Both the position numbers and the translations under genes were made by a program. From CAIUVD01 sp044338255 (GTDB lineage Bacteria; Planctomycetota; UBA11346): 55,386 bases of DNA. Location of the stretch: NCBI GenBank assembly GCA_044338255.1, contig JBIILZ010000009.1:1-55386 (forward strand). Direction: 5' to 3'. This document shows positions 1-6,888 of the stretch, piece after piece (positions within the stretch are counted from its first letter, which is position 1; every line of letters begins with the position of its first letter). The notes beneath the pieces were generated by a model, which worked only from the letters and a program-made list of their open reading frames with translations, was not told where the DNA came from and made no database searches.

Positions 1-112
1 CCTACCATATCGATCGTGCTCGGCGTCAAGGCTGCCCGTGCCTTTGGCACGGCGCTGCGCGGCCTTGACCCCTGCGCGCGTTCGATCTGGCAGGTTGCAC
101 AAGGAACCTCCC
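1..112. other. Left-edge non-coding stretch with a small hairpin
   Basis: I see no supported gene here. Positions 36-52 form a perfect 7-bp inverted repeat (CCGTGCC/GGCACGG) with a TTT loop. It could be the terminator stem of a gene left of the window or a chance palindrome; no T-tract follows. An AAGGA-like ribosome binding site lies just before the ATG at 113. Confidence 0.3.
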
Positions 113-454
113 ATGGCGAATTTTCACTGACTGCGGATTTATCATCTCGGCCAACAGCAACTGCGCGACATCGCGGTGGTCAGCGATGGAGTACGGTTCG
201 GCGATCTCGCCAATCAACTCCGTCGTTCAGCCATATCCGTCGTCAGCAACCTCGTCGAGGGCGCCGGTCGCGGCAGCGATGCCGAATTCATCCGCTTCCT
301 GCGTATCGCTCGTGCATCCAACGACGATCTGTCGGCACAGATCGAAATGCTCTCGGCCATCATCGGTTGCGACCAGACGCAGCTGCTCACCCGGAATCAC
401 ATCCTGGGCCGCAAGATATCTGCGCTGATCACGGCCCTGCGGCACTGCGGGTAA
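113..454 (+). pseudogene. Four-helix bundle protein (23S rRNA IVS-type), broken by an in-frame TGA
   Basis: The ATG at 113 follows a good AGGA site and opens MANFH, then meets TGA at 128-130. The same frame resumes as LRIYHL and runs without a break to the stop at 452-454. The body contains LRRSAISVVSNLVEGAGRG and a downstream EFIRFLRIARAS segment, hallmarks of the four-helix-bundle family named after proteins encoded in 23S rRNA intervening sequences. Members are small homo-oligomeric proteins of uncertain function, usually about 115-125 aa and opening with a short stretch like the one here. One substitution at codon 6 would restore a 113-aa protein. A GTG at 176 could start a 92-aa shortened product that lacks most of helix 1. 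UGA is an ordinary stop elsewhere in the window, so recoding is unlikely. No 23S rRNA flanks the gene. Confidence 0.75.
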
Positions 455-467
455 TCGGGGGGCGAAC

Positions 468-663
468 GACCAGTGACCAGAGACCAGTGACCAGAGACCA
501 GAGACCAGTGACCAGAGACCAGTGACCAGAGACCAGAGACCAGTGACCAGTGACCAGAGACCAGCGACCAGTGACCAGGGACCAGGGGCCAGGGACCAGA
601 GACCAGTGACCAGTGACCAGAGACCAGAGACCAGCGACCAGTGACCAGCGACCAGTGACCAGT
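468..663 (+). repeat. Heptamer tandem array GACCAGN, copy 1
   Basis: About 28 back-to-back 7-bp units with an invariant GACCAG core and a variable seventh base (mainly T or A, some C or G). It lies between the broken IVS-type gene and the imuB-like gene. Long open frames across it on both strands are artefacts of the repeat. Related arrays are at 5605-5770, 15004-15073, 24850-25085 and 55053-55187. Confidence 0.95.
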
Positions 664-856
664 CATTTTACGCGACGTGGGCAAGATCGACCTGCGAGGC
701 CGGCAATAGTACGGGCTTTCCGCACTTTCTGGCCCCTGGCCGCACCACGTTTTCGCCGTCGCCAATAAATCTCTGTAAAATAAGCCATTTAACCCAACTA
801 GTCCAACTTCTAATCCCCCCGATTCCGGAGGCTTGCATACCGCCCCCGCCGCCATG

Positions 857-876
857 ATGGGTCTTTACTGACCCAT
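857..876. promoter_or_regulatory. Inverted repeat over the imuB-like start codon, candidate SOS operator
   Basis: ATGGGTC and GACCCAT form a perfect 7-bp inverted repeat separated by TTTACT, and the right arm includes the first two bases of the ATG at 875. imuB-dnaE2 cassettes are classically LexA-controlled, so a repressor site here is plausible. The motif does not match a LexA box I know. An RNA hairpin that occludes the start codon is the alternative. Confidence 0.35.
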
Positions 877-2044
877 GTTCATCCACCTCCACATCTCTGG
901 TTTCCACGCTGCCGTGCATCAAGCCGTCGATCCCGCCCTACGTGGTCGGCCGGTGGCGGTGGCCGTCGATGCCAGTGATCAGGCGGTGGTCTTCGAGACC
1001 TCGTCCGAGGCCCGCGCTCAGCGCGTCTGGCCCGGCCTGCGCTCAGCGGCTGCCCGGCGCCGTTGCCGTGACCTGACCATCGTCACTCCCGACCCTGGCT
1101 TGTACCGTCGGGCGCAGCGGGCTTTGCTGGCGGCGGCCTCGACGGCCACGCCGCGAGTCGCCATCCATCAGCACGGCCTCGACCTCGATCTGCACGGCAC
1201 CGAGACCATGTGGCGCCCCGTCACCGGTAGCGCCCACGCCGAGGACCAGGCGCAGTGGTGGGCCCGGCGCCTGCACCACGAGGTCGCCACGCGTCTGCAA
1301 CTGCCGACGACCATCGGTATCGCCGCCCGCCTGCGTGTGGCGCGTTTGGCGGCCCTTGCCGCCCGCGCTCAGGCCACCGGCATGCAGGTGGTCGCGGCCG
1401 GTGACGAAGCCGCCGCCTGCGCGCCCTGGCCGCTGCGCTGGCAACGCGAGGTTCCGTCGCCGACGTTGCAGGCCTTGGCCGATTGCGGCATCACCACCTT
1501 CGGCGCCTTGGCCCGGCTGACGCCCGATGATGCCCGGCGCTTACTCGGGGCCCAGGCCGAGGCGGTGTTGGGCGTACTCAGTGGCGAGGATGAGCCCCAG
1601 GTGCCGGCCCTGGTCGATCCCGAACGCACCTGTGTCGTCAGTCATCGTGGCGGAGCCGCCGGTCTCGATGGCGAGCAGGCCCGGCGCGCGCTGGCCGATC
1701 TCGCCCGCGATCTCGGTTTCGCCCTGCGTTCGGCGGCTCTGGCGTGCACCCGTCTGACCTTCGCCGGCACCTGGCTCGATGGCCGTACGGGGGAGCGCAG
1801 CCTGCGCCCGCTGCGGCAATTGCGTCACGATGATGAGTTGGCCGCCGCCGCCCAGGCCCTACTTCTGCCATTGTCGCGGCGCGTACATTGGCAAGGCTTC
1901 AGTCTCACCGCTGGCGGTCTAGTGCCGATCGAAGAGCAGCTCGAGCTGCTTGAAGCTCCGCGTGGTCGGCGCATGCAAGGCGCTCGCGATCACCTGCGGA
2001 CGCGCTTCGGCAGCGAATTGGTGCGCCCAGCAGGCAGCTTATGA
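875..2044 (+). CDS. imuB: ImuB-like catalytically dead Y-family DNA polymerase
   Basis: This 389-aa protein has the Y-family palm/little-finger layout. The usual first catalytic motif (DxDxFFA) reads HLHISGFHAAV, so the metal-binding Asp is His6. The second motif (SIDEAYLD in active enzymes) aligns with HQHGLDLD, so the Asp-Glu pair is also gone. Loss of both sites is the signature of ImuB, which acts as an adaptor between the beta clamp and the error-prone polymerase DnaE2. A QLELLE stretch near residue 352 sits where family members carry a clamp-binding QLSLF-type motif. The TGA overlaps the dnaE2 ATG (ATGA), showing translational coupling. No imuA is present. No strong Shine-Dalgarno is visible; the start is chosen from homology of the first beta strand. 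Confidence 0.82.
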   Translation: MFIHLHISGFHAAVHQAVDPALRGRPVAVAVDASDQAVVFETSSEARAQRVWPGLRSAAARRRCRDLTIVTPDPGLYRRAQRALLAAASTATPRVAIHQHGLDLDLHGTETMWRPVTGSAHAEDQAQWWARRLHHEVATRLQLPTTIGIAARLRVARLAALAARAQATGMQVVAAGDEAAACAPWPLRWQREVPSPTLQALADCGITTFGALARLTPDDARRLLGAQAEAVLGVLSGEDEPQVPALVDPERTCVVSHRGGAAGLDGEQARRALADLARDLGFALRSAALACTRLTFAGTWLDGRTGERSLRPLRQLRHDDELAAAAQALLLPLSRRVHWQGFSLTAGGLVPIEEQLELLEAPRGRRMQGARDHLRTRFGSELVRPAGSL

Positions 2045-5000
2045 GTGCGCCCGTGAGACTGACGGCGTGGACGCCGGCGCGGCCTAATCAGCAGCTTGTC
2101 GAACAATGGCGGCATGCCGAACGCGAGCAGCAACGGCAGGCGCAGCGCTCGGCGCAGCTGCACGACCTCGGCACGCGCCTGCAGCGGGCCTGGGCCGGCC
2201 TGCCGCTGCCGTTGATCGCCGTGCAGACGCATTTTAGCCTGCTCGAAGGCACCGCCTCGCCGGGAGCCTGGGGCGAGGTCCTGGCGGCATGGCATGGCGC
2301 AGCGCTGCCGCCCAGCCCTGATCGCCGGGGTGGCAACCATCCCGGCGGAGCCTCGGCGGTGGCGGTGGCCGAAGCCCTGCTCGCCAATCCGCCGGCGGTC
2401 CGTGCCACCGCCGACCTAAGCGATGCGTTCCTTGGCCAAGGAGCGGGAGTGTTGGCGGCGCTCGCCGATCGTGATGACCTACTTGGCCTGCCGGCGACCT
2501 TGACGGCCTGGGGCCGGCAGCGCACGGCGGTGGGGGCTACCCTGTGCTGCCACGCGCAGGAGGTCGTGGCCCTGGCCCAGACGGCGTCGGCGTACGCGGC
2601 CTTGTGCACCTGGCTGAGTCGGCGTCATGACCATGAGCAGGCGCTGCCGCCCTTGCGCGGCCTGCGCGTCCTAGTGCGCGAGGCGGCGCTTGGCGCGTGG
2701 CTGGCGGCCGCCGGCGCCGAGGTCTTCTGGCGGGCCGAGGCGCGGCCGGTCACCGATCATCCACCGTTTCCGGTGGTCGCGGTGCCGCTGCTGACGCACA
2801 TCGAGCATGACCGCGTCGCCGCCCCGGTGCTGCGGGCGATCCGCGAACGCGGCACCATCAGCCGCGCGCCCGGCCGCAGCCACGCGCTCGCCGAACTGCT
2901 GGCGATGCCGGCGGCCTATCGCGGGTATGAAGCGCAGCTGACGGCGAGTGCCGCTTGGCGTGAAGCCGCCTGGGCGGTGCCGGCGAGTGCGCCGCAGACC
3001 CTGCACCTGCCTCCACTGCCACCGGCCCTGGCTGCCTGCGATGCTGATGCCGAGCTGCGCCGTCTAGCCGAGGCCGGTATCCCGCAGCGCTATGGCGCGC
3101 ATCCGCCGCCGGCGGTACGCGTCCGGCTAGAGCACGAATTAGCGGTGATCACCGGCAAGCGCTTCGCCTCCTACATCGTTACCGTGCACGCTATCGTACG
3201 CGGCCGGCGGACCTGCGGGCGGGGCTCGGCGGCGTCGAGCCTGGTGGTCTATCTGCTTGGCATCACCAACGTCGATCCACTGCGCTGGAACCTGCTCTTC
3301 GAACGCTTCCTCAGTCCTGAACGCGTCGATCCGCCGGACATCGACGTCGACTTCCCGTGGGACGAACGCGATGACGTGCTGGCGTGGATCGTCGGCACCT
3401 TCGGAAGTCAGCGCGTGGGCATGGTCGCGACGCACCAGCATCTCTCCGGAGATGGTGCCCTGCGCGAGGCGGCGCGCGCGCATGGTCTGCCCGATGCCGC
3501 CATCACCACGGTCGGCCAGCAGCTGCACGATCTGCGTCGCTATGGCATGAGCCGCTCTGGCCTGAGTAGTTCTGGCGAGAGCAGCTCTGGCGAGAACAGC
3601 TCTGGCGAGAACCACGACAGCCAGCCGTCGAGCCTGCCCGAGCCGTGGCCAGCGGTGCTCGCGGCGGCGGCGCATCTGCGCGGCGCGCCGCGGCATGTCG
3701 GTGTGCATTGCGGTGGCGTGGTGATCACTCGCGGACCGTTGACCGAGCTGGTCGTGGTGCATCCGGCGGCGAAGACCGTCGCCGCCGATGACGCCCCCGA
3801 AGGTCGCTTCGCGATGCCGACCATCGCCTGGGAGAAGGACGGGGCCGAAGAGCTGGGATTGGTGAAGATCGACATCCTCGGCAATCGCAGCCTGGCGGTG
3901 ATCCGCGATTGCCTGGCGGACCTTCGGGCGCTGGGTGACGATGTCGAAGCCACCTGGCAGCCGCTCAACGATCCGGCGACCAGTATCCTACTCGCGCGCG
4001 GCGAGACCATCGGCTGCTTCTACGTCGAAAGTCCGGCCATGCGCCAATTGCAGGCTAAGGTCGGGGATGGTTCCTTTGAACGGCTGGTGGTGCACAGCTC
4101 GATCATTCGTCCAGCGGGCATGGCCTTCATCAACGTTTATATCGCCCGCCATCATCATCTGCGCAGTGGCTTGCCGCCCGAGCCCGATTGGTATCCGCAT
4201 CCGGCACTTGCCGAACTCGTCAGCGAGAGCTATGGCGTGCTGTCCTACCAAGAGGACGTGATGCTGGTGGCGCAACGGATGGCGAGCTTCAGCCCGGGGG
4301 AGGCCAACCGCCTGCGCAAGGCCCTCGGGCGCGCCGACACCGCCGAGCGCCTCGCGCAGCAGGTGGGCGCGTTCGTTGCTGGCTGCCGCGCCCAGGGCAT
4401 CGCCGATGCGGTGATCGATCTGGTGTGGCGGATGATCTCGTCATTCGCCGGCTACAGTTTCGCCAAGGCGCATTCCGCCAGCTATGCCATGGTCAGCATG
4501 CAGTGCGCCTGGCTGAAGGCCCATCATCCGGCGGTCTTCCTTGCCCGGGTCATCGCCAACGAAGGGGGATTTTACCGCCGTTCGGCCTACGTCGAAGAAG
4601 CTCGACGCCTCGGGCTGACGATCCTTCCTCCGTGTGTGCAGGTCGGCCAATGGGCGACGCACGCCGAGCACGGCGCCATCCGCCTCGGCCTGCATTGCGT
4701 CAGCGGCCTGAGCCGGGTGACGGCGCTGGCGATCAGGCGCGAGCAGGGATTCACCGGCGTCCGCGACCTGCTGCAGCGCACGCCGTGCGCCAGCGATGAG
4801 CTCACGGCACTGCTCGAAGCGGGGGCCTTGGAGCGCTTGCTGGCGGCGCTCACACCCGCGCAACGGGCGTGGACCGTGGCCATCGTCGGCGGCGAGCAGG
4901 TCGGCGCACGTACACGTCGTGGCCAGCAGGGTCAGCTGATGATCGCCCTGCTCGGCGTGGCCGATCCCCTGCCACCGGACCTCCCGGCGATCCCCGCAAG

Positions 5001-5388
5001 CGTGATCGCGCAGCGGCGTTGGCAGCGTCTGGGAGCGCTGCCCGAAGCCCATCCGCTGTGCTTGCGCTCGTTTCGTCGTCGCCCGCCGCGCCGCGCGGTT
5101 GATATCCCGCAGCTGCCTTCGGGCAGCTACGTGGCCTTCATCGCCCAGGTGATCACGCGCAAGACCGTCAACGCGGTCTATCACGAAGCCGACGGTCTGC
5201 GCACAGCGGATATGGCCTTCGTGACCCTCGAAGACGAGACCGCCGTCGTTGAAACGACGTGGTTCCCAGAGACCTTCAAGCGTTACGCGGCGCTGCTCGA
5301 ACGTGGCGAACCGTTGCTGATCACCGGCACCGTCGAACGCAGCTGGGGCCTGGCAAGCATCGCCGTGCGCCACGTCGCCACCTGCTGA
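2041..5388 (+). CDS. dnaE2: Error-prone DNA polymerase III alpha subunit, DnaE2 type
   Basis: This 1115-aa protein is a C-family polymerase that performs damage-tolerant, mutagenic synthesis together with ImuB. The palm motif PDIDVDF (D433, D435) and LVKIDILG (D611) supply the three catalytic acidic residues. The C terminus carries an OB-fold segment (SYVAFIAQVITRK, then FVTLEDET) as in DnaE2. The N-terminal PHP region is degenerate: where active PHP domains read HxHSxFS it has VQTHFSLLEG, so metal-dependent proofreading by PHP is unlikely. An unusual Ser/Gly/Glu-rich loop of SSSGE-type units (about residues 508-524) interrupts the fingers region. It starts inside the imuB-like stop codon. 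SOS induction is expected from the family but not shown here. Confidence 0.93.
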   Translation: MSAPVRLTAWTPARPNQQLVEQWRHAEREQQRQAQRSAQLHDLGTRLQRAWAGLPLPLIAVQTHFSLLEGTASPGAWGEVLAAWHGAALPPSPDRRGGNHPGGASAVAVAEALLANPPAVRATADLSDAFLGQGAGVLAALADRDDLLGLPATLTAWGRQRTAVGATLCCHAQEVVALAQTASAYAALCTWLSRRHDHEQALPPLRGLRVLVREAALGAWLAAAGAEVFWRAEARPVTDHPPFPVVAVPLLTHIEHDRVAAPVLRAIRERGTISRAPGRSHALAELLAMPAAYRGYEAQLTASAAWREAAWAVPASAPQTLHLPPLPPALAACDADAELRRLAEAGIPQRYGAHPPPAVRVRLEHELAVITGKRFASYIVTVHAIVRGRRTCGRGSAASSLVVYLLGITNVDPLRWNLLFERFLSPERVDPPDIDVDFPWDERDDVLAWIVGTFGSQRVGMVATHQHLSGDGALREAARAHGLPDAAITTVGQQLHDLRRYGMSRSGLSSSGESSSGENSSGENHDSQPSSLPEPWPAVLAAAAHLRGAPRHVGVHCGGVVITRGPLTELVVVHPAAKTVAADDAPEGRFAMPTIAWEKDGAEELGLVKIDILGNRSLAVIRDCLADLRALGDDVEATWQPLNDPATSILLARGETIGCFYVESPAMRQLQAKVGDGSFERLVVHSSIIRPAGMAFINVYIARHHHLRSGLPPEPDWYPHPALAELVSESYGVLSYQEDVMLVAQRMASFSPGEANRLRKALGRADTAERLAQQVGAFVAGCRAQGIADAVIDLVWRMISSFAGYSFAKAHSASYAMVSMQCAWLKAHHPAVFLARVIANEGGFYRRSAYVEEARRLGLTILPPCVQVGQWATHAEHGAIRLGLHCVSGLSRVTALAIRREQGFTGVRDLLQRTPCASDELTALLEAGALERLLAALTPAQRAWTVAIVGGEQVGARTRRGQQGQLMIALLGVADPLPPDLPAIPASVIAQRRWQRLGALPEAHPLCLRSFRRRPPRRAVDIPQLPSGSYVAFIAQVITRKTVNAVYHEADGLRTADMAFVTLEDETAVVETTWFPETFKRYAALLERGEPLLITGTVERSWGLASIAVRHVATC
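3565..3609 (+). repeat. In-frame 15-bp repeat in dnaE2
   Basis: Three near-identical 15-bp units encode SSSGE, SSSGE and NSSGE. The period is a multiple of three, so the reading frame is kept. It adds a flexible, variable-length loop to the polymerase. Confidence 0.85.
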
Positions 5389-5396
5389 TGAGCAGT

Positions 5397-5450
5397 GTCG
5401 AGAGTTTGGCTGAGAGTTTGGTCGAGAGTTTGGTCGAGAGTTTGGCCGAG
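5397..5450 (+). repeat. 12-bp tandem repeat directly after dnaE2
   Basis: Four units of GAGAGTTTGGYY begin nine bases after the dnaE2 stop. A 58-aa reading frame (5388-5564) overlaps that stop as TGATG and reads the repeat as ESLA/ESLV units. It has no recognisable domain, so I annotate the repeat rather than a gene. Confidence 0.85.
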
Positions 5451-5524
5451 GATCCTGCACCGCTCTTGCGTCAGGCCTTCGGGAAACCGGTTACGGGCCC
5501 GAAGACCATGAATCGTTGGCAATG

Positions 5525-5558
5525 GCGCCTGCCAGCCGCGTCAGCGGCTGGCAGGCGC
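5525..5558. terminator. Strong hairpin between convergent genes
   Basis: A perfect 15-bp inverted repeat (GCGCCTGCCAGCCGC and its complement) encloses a GTCA loop. It lies downstream of dnaE2 and, on the other strand, downstream of the dienelactone hydrolase gene. There is no T-tract, so it is a terminator-like or mRNA 3'-end-protecting hairpin rather than a textbook intrinsic terminator. Confidence 0.6.
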
Positions 5559-5604
5559 TCGTAGGTCGATTCCGGTGTACATGGTCGATTGGACTGGGGT
5601 GAGC

Positions 5605-5770
5605 GACCAGGGACCAGCGACCAGCGACCAGAGACCAGAGACCAGGGGCCAGCGACCAGGGACCAGCGACCAGCGACCAGGGGCCAGGGACCAGGAACCA
5701 GAGACCAGAGACCAGCGACCAGCGACCAGGGACCAGGGACCAGGGGCCAGGGACCAGCGACCAGCGACCA
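5605..5770 (+). repeat. Heptamer tandem array GACCAGN, copy 2
   Basis: About 24 units, with N mostly C, A or G and a few degenerate units (one GGAACCAG). It lies between the convergent dnaE2 and dienelactone hydrolase genes. The reading frames across it are repeat artefacts. Confidence 0.95.
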
Positions 5771-5996
5771 ATCACCGAGGTCCTTCGGCGCTCCCAAAGC
5801 TGGTCGATCGGGCGTTTAGGTGGGCATTGAGGCATGCCGCCAAGCGCTCGCTGGCCTTGCCGACACCAGCGATTCTCCGCCCGGCGCTCCCAGGGGGGCA
5901 AGCACCCCCCTCCACCTTGCGCTGTGAGAGCTTCCTAAGCTGGTCTTTGGTCCCCCCAAACACCGAAGCTCGATGGCTGCGGTTACGCGCCGACAA
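5771..5996. other. Intergenic region without a recognisable gene
   Basis: No frame has coding character. It contains a short C/G hairpin near 5892-5912 (AGGGGGG/CCCCCCT) and two AAGCTGGTC-like words. I see nothing else. Confidence 0.4.
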
Positions 5997-6824
5997 TCAG
6001 CGCGAAATCGTGCCGGCGAAAGCCGCGGCCAAGGCTTGGCGCATGACCAGCATGCTAGCGGCTTCGGCAGTGGCATCGTAATGGGCGGCCTCGGCAAACG
6101 GTAAACCGGGCGGGATATTGGTCACGTCGAGGCCGGCACCGGGATTGGTGAAAGCATGCACGGCACCGGGGTAGCTGTGGAATTCCCAGGCGGCATTGGC
6201 GGCGAGCATCTCCTGGCTGAAGGCCGCGACATCGGCCGGCGGTACAAAGGGATCAGCGCCGCCATGGCAGACGATGATCTTGGCGCGCACCGCATCTGTG
6301 GCTGCCGGTGCGGCGGTGGTCAGGCCCCCATGGAAGCTGATCGCTACTTTCAGATCCGCGCCGTCGCGGGCGAGTTGCAGGACGGCCGAGCCACCGAAAC
6401 AGAATCCGATCGCGGCCAGGCGTTGGCCATCGACTTCCGGGCGGGCGCGCAGGGCCGCCAAGGCGGGATTCAGACGTGCGGAAAACAGGGCTGGTGTGGT
6501 ATAGAATGGTTTCGAGCGGGCCACGGCGGTGGGAAAGTCATTGCTGGCGAGAGCGCCATAGAGATCGGCGGCGAGGGCCACGTAGCCGAGTTCGGCGAGC
6601 TCGCGCGCGCGTTGCTCGGCATAGGCGTTCAGCCCCCACCATTCCGGTGCCACCAGCACCGCCGGATGCTTGCCAGGACTGCCGGGCAGGGCCAACCGAC
6701 CGGTGTAGGTCTGGCCATCGATGACCACCGGCAGATCGATGACCTCGACCGCCGGCAGCGGTACGAGGGCGGTGATCGCCAGCGCCCAGCAGAGGATGAA
6801 CGAGCGGCATGAGGAGATCTTCAT
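5997..6824 (-). CDS. Secreted dienelactone hydrolase family protein
   Basis: The mature part is an alpha/beta hydrolase of the dienelactone hydrolase family. The nucleophile elbow is GFCFGG with a Cys nucleophile, the Asp lies in GGADPFVP and the His in GAVHAFT, giving the Cys-Asp-His triad; the PEWWGLN loop carries the conserved Glu near the active site. The N terminus MKISSCRSFILCWALAITALVPLPAVEV is given here only as a hydrophobic signal peptide of about 24 residues, so the protein should be exported. I chose the ATG at 6824 because a GGAGGT site lies 12 bases upstream; the longer frame from 6848 would cover that site. The natural substrate is unknown. The next gene upstream on the same strand is a beta-mannosidase, so a role in plant or algal carbohydrate breakdown is possible but not shown. 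Confidence 0.85.
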   Translation of the reverse strand: MKISSCRSFILCWALAITALVPLPAVEVIDLPVVIDGQTYTGRLALPGSPGKHPAVLVAPEWWGLNAYAEQRARELAELGYVALAADLYGALASNDFPTAVARSKPFYTTPALFSARLNPALAALRARPEVDGQRLAAIGFCFGGSAVLQLARDGADLKVAISFHGGLTTAAPAATDAVRAKIIVCHGGADPFVPPADVAAFSQEMLAANAAWEFHSYPGAVHAFTNPGAGLDVTNIPPGLPFAEAAHYDATAEAASMLVMRQALAAAFAGTISR

Positions 6825-6888
6825 GGCGCTCGTTCTACCTCCGCCCACGGCCGGTACAGGGCCGAGCTACGCAAGGTTGCGTGTCGGC

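Noticed and set aside
113..454. UGA recoding to explain the interrupted IVS-type gene
   Set aside because: UGA ends dnaE2, all four guanidine-operon genes and other genes here, so it is an ordinary stop.
397..855. 152-aa minus-strand frame of WSLVTGH-type repeats (similar frames at 5471-5901, 24419-25407 and 54902-55189)
   Set aside because: These frames exist only because the GACCAGN heptamer has no stop in several frames; seven-residue periodicity follows directly from the repeat and no homology extends outside it.
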